Shown: positions 32,108 through 43,372, counted from the stretch's first letter. The stretch: DNA of 64,000 nt from Telmatactis stephensoni (GCA_029948255.1 JALIZF010001686.1:496001-560000); one strand, 5' to 3'. Numbers and translations are program-made. Notes: generated by a model from the letters alone, not told the origin.

Positions 32108-34800
32108 ACAATGTGGTACTTGGTACTGTGGTACCTGGTACTGTGGTACCTTGGTACTGTGGTACTGTGGTACTGTGGTACTGTGGTACTGTGGTACTGT
32201 GGTACTGTGGTACTGTGGTACTGTGGTACTGTGGTACTGTGGTACTGTGGTACTGTGGTACTGTGGTACTGTGGTACTGTGGTACTGTGGTACTGTGGTA
32301 CTGTGGTACTGTGGTACTGTGGTACTGTGGTACTGTGGTACTGTGGTACTGTGGTACTGTGGTACTGTGGTACTGTGGTACTGTGGTACTGTGGTACTGT
32401 GGTACTGTGGTACTGTGGTACTGTGGTACTGTGGTACTGTGGTACTATGATACTGTGGTACTTTGGTACTGTGGTACTGTGGTACTGTGGTACTGTGGTA
32501 CTGTGGTACTGTGGTACTGTGGTACTGTGGTACTGTGGTACTGTGGTACTTGGTACTGTGGTACTTTGGTACTGTGTACTTGGTACTGTGGTACTTGGTA
32601 CTGTGATACTTGGTACTGTGGTACTATGGTACTGTGGTACTATGGTACTATGATACTTGGTACCTTGGTACTGTGGTACTGTGGTACTGTGGTACTGTGG
32701 TACTTGGTACTGTGGTACTTTGGTACTGTGATACTTGGTACTGTGGTACTATGGTACTATGATACTTGGTACCTTGGTACTGTGATACTTGGTACTGTGG
32801 TACTTGGTACTGTGATACTTGGTACTGTGGTACTATGGTACTGGGTATTGTGGTACCTTGTTCCCGTACTGTGGTACTGTGGTACTGTGGTACCTTGGTA
32901 CCTTGGTACCTTGGTACTGTGGTACTGTGGTACTTGGTACTGTGGTACTGTGGTACTGTGGTACTATGATACTTGGTACTGTGGTACCTTGGTACTGTGG
33001 TACTGTGGTACTGTGGTACTATGGTACTTGGTACTGTGGTACTGTGGTACTATGATACTTGGTACTATGATACTTGGTACTGTGGTACTGTGGTACTGTG
33101 GTGCTGTGGTACTTGGTACTGTGATACTTGGTACTGTGGTACTGTGGTACTGTGGTACTTGGTACTGTGGTACTGTGGTACTGTGGTACTATGGTACTTG
33201 GTACTGTGGTACTGTGGTACTGTGGTACTGTGGTACTGTGGTACTGTGGTACTATGATACTTGGTACTGTGGTACTGTGGTACTGTGGTGCTGTGGTACT
33301 TGGTACTGTGATACTTGGTACTGTGGTACTGTGGTACTGTGGTACTGTGGTACTGTGGTACTTGGTACTGTGGTACTGTGGTACTATGGTACTTGGTACT
33401 GTGGTACTGTGGTACTATGATACTTGGTACTATGATACTTGGTACTGTGGTACTGTGGTACTGTGGTGCTGTGGTACTTGGTACTGTGATACTTGGTACT
33501 GTGGTACTGTGGTACTGTGGTACTGTGGTACTGTGGTACTGTGGTACTGTGGTACTTGGTACTTGGTACTGTGGTACTGTGGTACTATGGTACTTGGTAC
33601 TGTGGTACTATGATACTTGGTACTATGATACTTGGTACTGTGGTACTGTGGTACTGTGGTGCTGTGGTACTTGGTACTGTGATACTTGGTACTGTGGTAC
33701 TGTGGTACTGTGGTACTTGGTACTGTGGTACTGTGGTACTATGGTACTTGGTACTGTGGTACTGTGGTACTATGATACTTGGTACTATGATACTTGGTAC
33801 TGTGGTACTGTGGTACTGTGGTACTGTGGTACTGTGGTGCTGTGGTACTTGGTACTGTGATACTTGGTACTGTGGTACTGTGGTACTGTGGTACTATGAT
33901 ACTTGGTACTGTGGTACCTTGGTACTGTGGTACTGTGGTACTATGGTACTTGGTACTGTGGTACTGTGGTACTATGATACTTGGTACTATGATACTTGGT
34001 ACTGTGGTACTGTGGTACTGTGGTACTGTGGTACTGTGGTGCTGTGGTACTTGGTACTGTGTTACTGTGGTACTGTGGTACTATTATACTTGGTACTGTG
34101 GTACTTGGTACTGTGGTACTGTGGTACTGTGGTACTTGGTACTTGGTACTGTGGTGCTGTGGTACTTGGTACTGTGTTACTGTGGTACTGTGGTACTATT
34201 ATACTTGGTACTGTGGTACTTGGTACTGTGGTACTGTGGTACTGTGGTACTGTGGTACTTGGTACTTGGTACTTGGTACTGTGGTACTGTGGTGCTGTGG
34301 TAATGTGGTACTGTGGTACTGTGATACTGTGGTACTGTGGTACTGTGGTACTGTGGTACTTGGTACTGTGGTACTGTGGTACTATGATACTTGGTACTGT
34401 GGTACCTTGGTACCTTGGTACTGTGGTACTATGGTACTTGGTACTGTGGTACTGTGGTACTGTGGTACTGTGGTACTGTGGTACTGTGGTACTGTGGTAC
34501 TGTGGTACTGTGGTACTGTGGTACTGTGGTACTGTGGTACTGTGGTACTGTGGTACTGTGGTACTGTGGTACTGTGGTACTGTGGTACTGTGGTACTGTG
34601 GTACTGTGGTACTATGGTACTTGGTACTGTGGTACTTGGTACTGTGGTACTGTGGTACATGGTACTTTGGTACTGTGATATCGTGGTACTGTGATACCGT
34701 GATAATCTGGCACTGTGATGCCGTGGTGCTGTGATACCGTGGTATTGACACCGTGGCACTGTGATACTGGGTATTGTGATAATGTGGTACTGTGACACTG
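32108..34800 (+). repeat. 2.7 kb array of the 8-bp unit GGTACTGT
   Basis: Perfect at 32,156-32,440 and 34,440-34,610. The rest is a mix of GGTACTGT, GGTACTT, GGTACTAT, GATACTT and GGTGCTGT in higher-order blocks of roughly 90-200 bp that repeat several times. It decays into single-base variants at 34,680-34,800. It is open in all three plus-strand frames for long distances, with repeating products (WYCGTVVL), but this is repeat geometry and not a gene. Confidence 0.97.
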
Positions 34801-34869
34801 ACGTACCAGGGTTGCATGGGATATTCATATTGGATGTGGTACCCAAATACAAGTACCAAAAAAGAAAAT

Positions 34870-35185
34870 CTGAAAAGGCATTCCTAAAATAAGCACCAAT
34901 TAATGAGGACGATTTTCTAATGCACAAGTCCAAATGGTTCCATTCGTTAGCAGCTTGGTATGTGAATCGCTGTTGTCCATAATTAGTGCGTGAATTCATA
35001 AGATGTAAATTATTCTTAGATTTGGTATTATAATTATGGTAATTAGAATTTAATTTAAAATCAAAGTCAAAGTCAATTCCGCCATTCAAGCACTTATATA
35101 CAGTCATTAAACGGTGCAATATTCTTTTCTTGGATAAAGGCTTCCAATTTAAGGTGGCCAGAGAAAGAAGGAATAAGGCATTACA
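34870..35185 (-). pseudogene. Non-LTR retrotransposon C-terminal end
   Basis: Minus strand encodes WKPLSKKRILHRLMTVYKCL, YNTKSKNNLHL, NSRTNYGQQRFTYQAANEWN and FRNAFSDFLF, the very C-terminus of a CR1/L2/jockey-type polyprotein. Nothing of the RT catalytic region is present. Its 3' side runs directly into the 8-bp array. Confidence 0.8.
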
Positions 35186-35472
35186 TTATTTACCAGAAGA
35201 GGGATTTTTTTTCGCTCACAGGGTATAAAGGATAGGAAATAACTTATCTAATGTAGTTGACGTCATCTATTCAACAATAAGACTATAAAAGAACTCTAGA
35301 CAGCAGACAATACATTGAATGTGGAATAATTGTCCGGCTGACGATAACATTTTGTGACGTTTTATATAATGAAGCAATGATGAAATAACTTTAATTGTTT
35401 AAAAAAAGACTTTGATTTTAGTATTAAGTTTTTGCACCTTACATGCACCATGCGCTGTACCTCTATGTACAA
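35186..35472. other. Non-coding interval
   Basis: No gene or clear repeat seen. Confidence 0.35.
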
Positions 35473-36012
35473 TTCAATCCACGGGTTACCTACGCCATTG
35501 ACGGCTTGATCTTGTCACTTATCAGGTCGTAGCACAGACGTTTTACGCTTTATAAGTTGAAAGCATTTCAGAATTATTATTTGCTTTGAATGATATATAT
35601 ACTTTTCTTTAAATACGCACCAACAAGAACAAATCTAAGCTCGATTTGTGAAATACACGCGCAAAACTGTTCAGTAAACAAAATGAAGTTCTAAAATGAC
35701 TGATAAGAGTAAAGTTGCGACGCATGCGCAATAGTATTACTGTAGTCACCTCACATGAGCTAATGTAGTCGATCCAGTCTCTTTTTACCCTGTCCTCGGG
35801 CAAAACAGAGCGCATGCGTGTGATGTTGAGTTGAGAATTGAGAAGAAGAATTGATAATTCTTCAGAACATCCATTATTTAATATATTACCCAGAAAGATA
35901 CGCACTGAAAACAATCTTAGGAATTATAATGCAAGAAAATCCCATGGTTAATAAAAGGCGCCTTTAATAATCGCCCTGCATTTTTATATAATTTAGGTGT
36001 TTAAATAATATA
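35473..36012 (+). repeat. Direct repeat, copy 2 (partner 1,180-1,733)
   Basis: Same orientation and start (CAATCCACGGGTTACC) as the first copy, with two deletions of about 12 bp and a few substitutions. Non-coding. Confidence 0.8.
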
Positions 36013-36530
36013 GGAAAATTCATTGGATGACGAGCTGAGGGAATTCCACGTTGAATTTCACGAGAAAAACGATATCGCACGAGTCGCGAAGCGAATCAGT
36101 TTTCTATCTTGCTGGGTTTTTTGGTTATGTTTTGAATGCCTTTTACCGGTGTTTTTTGGATAATTCGTTCTGACAACTTCAGTTGAAAATAAATCGCTCA
36201 AACAAATCTATTGGACTGTGTATTTCTGTTGTTTTGTTTTCAAAAACATCTATGACTGCATCCGGATATAATCTATTTTTTATGTTTTGAAATATAAAGT
36301 GATCATTTTTTTCTACTGAAAGGATAAAAGTAATGTCGAAGTTGTCGAAAAACACCAGACCACGAAAACTATTATCATGTCTGAGTAGCAAGCAGTTGAT
36401 AGTTAGGGGAACACAATTTTCGACTTTACTTAACTTACTTTTTCCGCAGTGTCAATGAAATGCTTCAGACCATTTTCCCCGACAAACAAGTGTTGTTTTG
36501 CCATTCATGAGATCGACATTCCTCCAGGAC
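36013..36530. other. Non-coding interval
   Basis: No gene supported. Ends at the AATGTT target of the next element. Confidence 0.4.
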
Positions 36531-36559
36531 AATGTTACGGAGCCCTCTAAGGGACATCC

Positions 36560-36730
36560 AAGATCCTAAGTTCCCAAGGTCTGAGTTCCCAGGATCCTAT
36601 GTTCTCAAGATCCTAAGTTCCCAGATCCTATGTTCCCAAGATCCTACAGTTCCCAAGATCCTAAGTTCTCAAGATCCTAAGTTCCCAAGATCCTAAGTTC
36701 CCAAGATCCTAAGTTCCCAAGATCCTATGT
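36560..36730 (+). repeat. Left subterminal array, about 16-bp unit
   Basis: About ten units of AAGATCCTAAGTTCCC with variants, oriented opposite to the array at the other end. Confidence 0.85.
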
Positions 36731-37640
36731 TCCCCTCCCCCCTTCCCCCTTCCCTTCACACCCTCTCAAATGCCCTATTGAATTGCATATCCTATAAACA
36801 CTATAGTTTCTTATTTCTTTTTTATTCTTATTTTCTCACAACCCCGCCCCACCCCCCCCCCCTTCCCCCTTCCCTTCACACCCTCTCAAATGCCCTATTG
36901 AATTGCATATCCTATAAACACTATTTATTTTACCTTTTTCTATGTTTTACATTTTTTCTTTTTCTTTTTCTTTTTTCATCTTTCATGCCTAATTCTCCAT
37001 TTTTTAGTTTATATTTTATTTACTATACTTCTTTTTTCCTGTTAATTCTTATTCATTTCATTTTTATTTTTATTTTCACACCACCCCTCCCCAACCCCCT
37101 ACCTCTTTCCCCCTTTCCCTCCACACCCTCCCTTATGCCCTATTGCATATCCAATATACACTTTTTATTTATTTAGTCACCTGTTTATTTTTTCAGTCGT
37201 TCGTTTATTTATTCTTATTTTTTTATTCTTTTTTTCTTTTTTTCTTATGTTTTCTTTATTCCTTCATTTTTACGTATATATATTTATAATTTTTTTCTTT
37301 TTATACATCTCTATTTATTTTCCTCTATTTTCTATTTTTTACTGTATTCCACTTTATTTTATATATTTTATATTTTTTACTTTGCTTTCTATTTTTCATT
37401 TTTCATGTTTTATTCTCTATTTTTTAATTTTTATTTTATATACTATATTTTTTCTTTCTTCTAGTTTCTTATTTCTTTTTCTATTCTTATTTTCTCACAA
37501 CCCCGCCCCACCCCTCCCCCCTTCCCCCTTCCCTTCACACCCTCTCAAATGCCCTATTGAATTGCATATTCTATAAACACTATAGTTTCTTATTTCTTTT
37601 TTATTTTTATTTTCTCACAACCCCATCCCACCCCTCCCCC
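36727..37640 (+). repeat. Pyrimidine-rich tandem blocks
   Basis: Imperfect copies of a block with CCCCTTCCC, ACACCCTCTCAAATGCCC and TATTGAATTGCATATCC, separated by T-rich spacers. The strong strand bias in C and T could favour triplex DNA. Confidence 0.75.
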
Positions 37641-38059
37641 CTAACACAAAAAGCTTGTAAAATTCTTCAAAATGAGCAAAAACGATCTTTAGACGTACAT
37701 TGTACTAGCTGTTTTATCATTTTCGTATCAATAATCTTCGTATCAGTGAGTTTTGATTTTGATTGACAGAAGTAAAAACGCAAATTGGGATCATTTATTA
37801 CAGCGGCGGGAAACCATTTATAAAATATTTGAGAAACTTGAAGAAACAACACGCGGTAGATCTATATGGAATTCTTTAATGTAGCGAATTTTCGAATATC
37901 CATATTAGTCTTCATCATATTTAACAAATCAAAAGCGGTTTTTCCCTTTTCTGTACTCTAGATCTTATTTGCAATGGTTTTGACGTCACATAATGTTCAA
38001 ACCACGAGCGTGCGCAGCTCGTTCCGTGTTTTACGGACACCAGTTCCTGGAGGATCACG

Positions 38060-38285
38060 GGAAGGAAATTGAACTTAGGATCTTGAGATCTTGGGAACCT
38101 GGCAGGAACCTGGGATCTTGAGAACTTAGGATCTTGGGGACTTGGGATCTTGGGATCTTGGGAACTTGGGATCTTGGGATCTTGGGATCTTGGGAACTTG
38201 GGATCTTGGGAACTTGGGATCTTGGGAACTTGGGATCTTGGGATCTTGGGAACTTGGGATCTTGAGAACTTGGGATCTTGGGATG
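38060..38285 (-). repeat. Right subterminal array, about 16-bp unit
   Basis: About twelve units of GGGATCTTGGGAACTT, the complement of the left array, immediately inside the right TIR. Confidence 0.85.
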
Positions 38286-38303
38286 TCCCTTAGAGGGCTC
38301 CGT

Positions 38304-39085
38304 AGTGTTCCCCCTCATACTCTATAATAATTTTCGGTGACCAGTATAGCACTCGGGAAGCTTTGAACGTATTAAATGTAACTGTTTTAGATTTGTGTAC
38401 AAAGCAACAATTTTTAGGCACACAATCTAAGCTCGGTAAAAAACTGCTCTGTAATACAAGCCAATTTAACATGTCGACCCTCGACATTATACCTCGTGGT
38501 CTACATGTACACGGGTCTACACTCCGCGAAGATAGGCAAAAATGCCTATAAATCTGAATAGATAATTTCTTATTCCTTGTCATGTTTTGTACTGAACTAC
38601 TCTCAGCTCCCTCTGCAGCTTGGAATTCGTCACATCTCCAAGTTGAGCTGTTCGATTCTCGGATGTGAAAACAATCGGGACCGCGTTGGGAGTAGTCGCT
38701 GTCTTCAAACAACAAACATCGTCGCAAGTCCAATATCAAAAATCGTCGCCAGTCCAATATCAACGAGCCATCCAAGCATTTAGTGTTTGTACTCTATCAG
38801 CACGAGAGTAAATGTTGAAATAAAAAGCGAACGAAATCATATTTGAGTACGAAACTGGCCGTGCCGAACCGCTACGGCCCCGCTGGCCGAAACGGCATCA
38901 AAAAAGCGTACTAAGTTTAAGTTTGGTGGCTATCATGAGTACTTTTATGGAGTAATTTATTTTATTCATAGCGATATTTGGTTCATAGAGAAACTTCTTT
39001 CATAATTTGTACATATTTAACAGATTCAAGGGGGTTATAAATGTAAATTAGCACTATATATAAAATATGTCAGCTTGAAAACAAT
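38304..39085. other. Non-coding interval
   Basis: No gene recognised. Two opposite open frames at 38,290-38,780 overlap each other and show no family signature. Confidence 0.4.
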
Positions 39086-39088
39086 GAA

Positions 39089-39160
39089 TTGCTCATTAGC
39101 TCATGCGGTTCGTTGCTGGCTCGAATTCCAATGGTCGTGGGTTCGACTCCCGGGTGGTAC
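39089..39160 (+). other. tRNA-like sequence
   Basis: TTAGCTCATGCGG (box A-like, 39,096) and a perfect GGTTCGACTCC (box B, 39,140-39,150) at tRNA spacing. The acceptor ends do not pair, and a T-rich stretch follows, so a tRNA pseudogene or SINE head is more likely than a functional tRNA. Confidence 0.5.
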
Positions 39161-39688
39161 ATACATTTTTTCTTTTTCTTTTTTATCTTTTTTCTTTGCT
39201 TCATTATCTTTTTCTTTTGTTCTTTCGTACTCAAGTCTATTATTTTTTGCTAAAAAAATTACATTAGCTCATATTATTAATAATTATCCAACTGACTCTC
39301 TAAAAATTCCTTTAAATGCTTTACAGGTGGGCCCAAACTTAATGTTTAAATTTGTGAGAGCAATGATCTATCATTTAAAAAAAATATGTATTGCTTCAAT
39401 TGATCTATAATTTTGCCTTCAAAATTCAAATTTAACTGAAATAAAACTAATCTAACTAAATCTAACTACAATCCACGAGTTACTTCGCCATTGGCGGATT
39501 GATTTCATTTATTTCTCAGTATTACGTACTGTTTTGGTGAAACATATGTAGAGATATTTTGCATTCTTACTAAAAGTCTTCTACCCGGCTTGTAAATCAA
39601 ATGACGAAGTCCTGAGTATTTCACTGTCGTTACGTTAGCAGCTTGGGTTTACGCCCTGTTTGTACGAGTTTTTTAACGAAACGCTTAA

Positions 39689-40848
39689 AGGAGCTGTGTC
39701 ACGGTTACTGCGCATGCTCCGTGTCACGGTTACTGCGCATGCTCGGGGGGCTTTTTTGACGGCACTCCAGTTTCGCGCGCTTTTTCGCTCGACTGCCGGA
39801 TCTTGATCCTAATCCATAAACTCCGAGAAATGAGTACTCCTCCGCCTCAAGAAGCACCAGGAACGGTAAGTATGTAATTCTTTTATATCCCAGTGAGTTC
39901 ATAGGGCTTTAGTTCCGAAAAAAGATCGTCTAGTGATATTTTTTCGCTCTCGATTTCTTCGCAAGTTGTCTTCTTGTGTACTTCTTCCTCTTCATTCATG
40001 GAGGTGGAGGTAATCACTGTATCTGCTGATCTTTACCGGAGTTGAGAACGCCATAGTTCCATCTAAAATCGACAAACAATATTTCACTAAGCTTCTTAAA
40101 CATAACTTGCATTTACAAATTTATAAAATAACGTTTATTTCTCTCTCTCCGGCGCGATAATTGCCAGCAGCTCGGTTTCGGCAGCCCTGCCACTTCACAC
40201 ACATTTTGTCAACATTTCTCAAACTAAAAAGTTACCTTCATGTCGATCGCCTAAATTCTCTTTCCTCTTCTTTTCTTTTAGAGACTTTCTAGCTTCTAAA
40301 CTGTTGAGAACAGAAGAAAATTAGTTAAAAACATAAGTTTGCAATACAAACAAACAAGAAAGCATAATTTCTCAAACTCGCCTTCTTTGTCTTCGAAGTT
40401 CATACGCTAGCAAATGCTGAACAAACGCTGTGTCTGACGAGTAGACACATTTCGCCTTGAGAGATTTGAACGTGGAAAGCACTTCATTCCTGATCCATAT
40501 CCGCCCGTGTTTCTGGTTCCACAAGCGACGACTTTCGCTTCTCTTCTCTGAACTTTTCAAGAAGCTTCTCGGCGACAACATCCGGCGACCACTTCCATAG
40601 CGTTTCCCTCCTCGGGATGACATCCGAATGTACTAAAACACGCTTGAGTTCTTTAAATAACAAGCTCTACTTAAAGTAAAATTAAGAATCTAGAAAGAAA
40701 TGAGGCTTGTTGCGAAAATAACCGAGTTTGAGTGCCGATGGAAACGGATTCTCTCAGAACACTACTTACTTAGCCATCTTTGATTTCTTGTTGGGCTGAA
40801 CAGTTTTCAAAACCGCCGCGCATGCGCAGTTGCCGTGACCCAACTCCT
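39689..40848. mobile_element. 1,160-bp transposon inserted at TTAA
   Basis: TIRs AGGAGCTGTGTCACGG / AGGAGTTGGGTCACGG continue to CTGCGCATGC, about 29 bp in all. Exact TTAA on both sides; the empty site is intact at 3,255-3,258 in the sister copy. The left TIR core is repeated in tandem. TTAA targets and AGG ends would fit Kolobok, with piggyBac or Sola3 as alternatives. No full transposase, so non-autonomous, though it carries one ORF (40372-40623) and a possible short first exon at 39,831 (MSTPPPQEAPGT then GTAAGT). Confidence 0.85.
40372..40623 (-). CDS. Small basic ORF inside the TTAA transposon
   Basis: 83 codons from an ATG, no recognised domain. Very rich in Arg, Lys and Ser; features are SRGGKRYGSGRR at the start and FVQHLLAYELRRQRRRV at the end, the latter helical and basic as in DNA- or RNA-binding tails. 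It could be a shortened transposon accessory protein, or a captured host exon. No paralogue elsewhere in the window to test conservation. Confidence 0.35.
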   Translation of the reverse strand: MSSRGGKRYGSGRRMLSPRSFLKSSEKRSESRRLWNQKHGRIWIRNEVLSTFKSLKAKCVYSSDTAFVQHLLAYELRRQRRRV

Positions 40849-41061
40849 TTAACGACCTAGTTGTTTGACTCTGAAAACAATGTCAGAACGTTGGCCTTCA
40901 TTACCGTGAGAAGTATGGACACTAAGAATGAACATTTTTAAGATTTCGAGTCATTTCACATCCGATGAACATTCACACATGTATAAACAAACTTCTATAT
41001 CTTATATGTCTACAAGTAAATAATTTCTAATATTTCATTGTTCTTGTTGATTATCTTATAG

Positions 41062-41130
41062 TACGACATCTACGATGACGACAGGTTTTTGGGCGGATCC
41101 CAAAACGCAGACAACGACCCCTATGAGTGA
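41062..41130 (+). pseudogene. Orphan exon 2 of peptide gene 1
   Basis: Exact duplicate of 3468-3536 with its acceptor (CTTATAG), tail codons (YDIYDDD to NDPYE), stop and poly(A) signal (about 41,160). Exon 1, signal peptide and promoter are missing because the duplication broke in the intron, so it cannot make a secreted product alone. Confidence 0.8.
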
Positions 41131-41766
41131 TCAACACGATGAATTCTGAAAATCCATGAAATAAAAGCAATTTTAACATGTAATACTTAAAGATAATTCA
41201 ACATCTATAATGTTGTAATATTATACAATAAGTTACTTTGTACACTAGTGAATAAATATAATATGAGCAGATATCGTGAGTCAATTGTCTATTCTATGTC
41301 GGGAAGAAGCTGAGTCAGTTAAATGCTGCTTTGGAAAGCAACATGTCAAAGCATGAATGATGTTTTCAGACAGTACTGTCGTAATTAGTCTCTTAGGTAA
41401 AAGAGAATAATACTAGGGACAGGACAGAATATCCAGAATATTCCCCGTGGAGTTTGGAATTCGAATTAGAGTGAAACAGTTGTAGTGACACTGTGTATGA
41501 ACACGAACAATGACGAAAGTTTACATAGTTGTTGTTGAATTTGCATTTAGCCGCGCACTTCTGATCTTGCATGCGCACTAATTATTACATATGCTTGGCT
41601 ACTTGGATGCAAAATTGATGAGTCTGTCCAAGTGCTGGGGTGATGATTTGTACATTATATTTCTTATTGGGGGAACCGTCAATTATATCTTTATGGTACT
41701 CGATGGCTTTCCTTAGCGTTTTTTGATAGTCATGCCTTCTTTGTTTTACGTTTCATTTGCATTTCT

Positions 41767-41990
41767 AAGGAAAGGGAAGGGAAAAGAAGGAAAGGAAAGG
41801 AAAGGAAAGGAAAGGAAAGGAAAGGAAAGGAAAGGAAAGGAAAGGAAAGGAAAGGAAAGGAAAGGAAAGGAAAGGAAAGGAAAGGAAGGAAAGGAAAGGA
41901 AAGGAAAGGAAAGGAAAGGAAAGGAAAGGAAAGGAAAGGAAAGGAAAGGAAAGGAAAGGAAAGGAAAGGAAAGGAAAGGAAAGGAAAGGC
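41767..41990 (+). repeat. Expanded (GGAAA)n microsatellite
   Basis: About 40 GGAAA units with one interruption near 41,886, against about five in the sister locus. Long open frames across it (KERKG repeats) are artefacts. Confidence 0.97.
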
Positions 41991-42760
41991 AAAGCAAGGC
42001 AAGAGTAGGGAAGGGAAGGGAATCAGAGGAGCGCGCACGAAAGAAGAAATTAAAGGAGATGAGAGGAGACAATGAGCGAATGAACGATATTAACAGATAA
42101 ACAAGTCAGACAGTAAGTGACACGCACGTCCTCCTCAGTTTTTGGGTCCAGTACATCACCATAATTTAGGCTTTTTAATTGAACATCATATTATCATGAA
42201 TATGTACTCATCTGTAATGACATTAATTAATTAATCTAAAAACGTACATGTGCACTTAGAACTTCCATGCCGAGCAATGTTTAGCTATGTTTATATTTCA
42301 AATTTCAAGACGAACAGCATCTCTCAGTATTAAGTAATGGATAGTCTCCCCTGTCAGTTATCTTCTACTCTACCAAACTTGGATTAAGATAGTATTGAAA
42401 AACATCATTGATTTCATGTTTTATTACATGTTGCTTATCGAAGCTGACTTAGTTTACTTTTATCTTTATTCTTGTTTTTTTTTCTTTCTTCTCTGTAACA
42501 TTTATAATTTTTATTTAGGGCACCAGTTGATAACAGTCAATTCTTGTAATTTTCTTACCCTGCTTAAATAAAAGTATCTATCTATCTATCCAGGCATAGA
42601 ATAGACTCACTCTCAAAGTATATCTTTATGTTTTATTTATTTATTGTTGTACAAAGTAACTTATTGTTCAATATTACAACACAGTTGTTTAACTATCTTT
42701 AAATGTTTATGCTTAAATTCCTTTCTTTTTGCGTCTGTTGATGTTCAGGTGCTGATAGAA

Positions 42761-43324
42761 TCATATCATGGGTCGTTGTCTGCGTTTTATTTTCCCTGCA
42801 AAATTCATGGCGTCATCGTAGCTGTCGTCGAGCTTGGGGTAATTCTGTAAGAATGTCAACAAAAGCAACGAAACATTAGAAATCAAGGATAAGAACTTGA
42901 CACTTGTTACACTCTAGGAAAAATATGTCGTTATTATTTGTTAAATATAATTCTAACTGTGATGCAGGCGAATGAACGACTTTAGATCACACAGTTTTCA
43001 AAGCTAAATAAAACAAAAAGACGTTTGTTAAGCGTTAGCAGAGAAACTCATATAAAAAGGGCGTTTCCTGAGTTTGTATAGGTGGTTTTTCAGAATGACT
43101 ACAAAGCATCGTCTCACTAGTACTAAGAAATACTTTCACTCAAAAAGCATCTTCGATAAAACGAAAAAGAAAGGATGGTTGAACTTTACCTTGTTGTAGT
43201 CATATCTGAATCTGCTAGTTCCCTTGCTCCATCGAGTCATAGCTCCGTTCCCAGCTGAGACGGTAAGGATTGGAAGAGCAACCAAAAGCACAGCCACCAA
43301 AACGACAAGACCTCTTGAGTTCAT
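42761..43324 (-). CDS. Small secreted peptide gene 2, duplicate
   Basis: Exon 1 is 43324-43190 and exon 2 is 42844-42761 on the minus strand, the same model as gene 2. The protein is identical except that the last residue is Ile, not Thr (ATA for ACA). Promoter and TATA box are also duplicated (43,325-43,372). It lies downstream of the orphan exon 2 in convergent orientation. Confidence 0.75.
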
Positions 43325-43372
43325 TGTGTACACTGTTATAGTGTCTTAGCTGTGTGGTATATTTATACCCAG
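43325..43372 (-). promoter_or_regulatory. Core promoter and leader of the gene 2 duplicate
   Basis: Same TATAAATATACCACACAGC block as at 5,558-5,605. Confidence 0.65.

Larger units (their letters stand above)
36537..38303. mobile_element. 1.77 kb TIR element with repeat arrays at both ends
   Basis: Terminal inverted repeats start ACGGAGCCCTCTAAGGGACA on both ends. Just inside each lies an array of about 16-bp units (AAGATCCTAAGTTCCC at the left, its complement at the right). AATGTT on the left and AGTGTT on the right could be a 6-bp target duplication with one change. The interior has no transposase: it is extremely pyrimidine-rich on the plus strand (36,720-37,640) with a repeated block CCTATTGAATTGCATATCC occurring at least three times. 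Non-autonomous transposon of unassigned superfamily. Confidence 0.8.

Noticed and set aside
32047..34859. Very long open frames on both strands over the 8-bp array
   Set aside because: An 8-bp unit free of stops keeps all frames open; the products are pure repeats (WYCGTVVL) with no other coding sign.
36727..37576. Phe/Leu/Pro-rich frames in the C/T-rich tract
   Set aside because: Composition artefact of a pyrimidine-rich strand inside a transposon.
41723..42100. Lys/Glu/Arg/Gly-rich and Phe/Pro/Ser-rich frames at the GGAAA tracts
   Set aside because: Translation of a microsatellite; the frame differs in length between identical duplicates by repeat number only.
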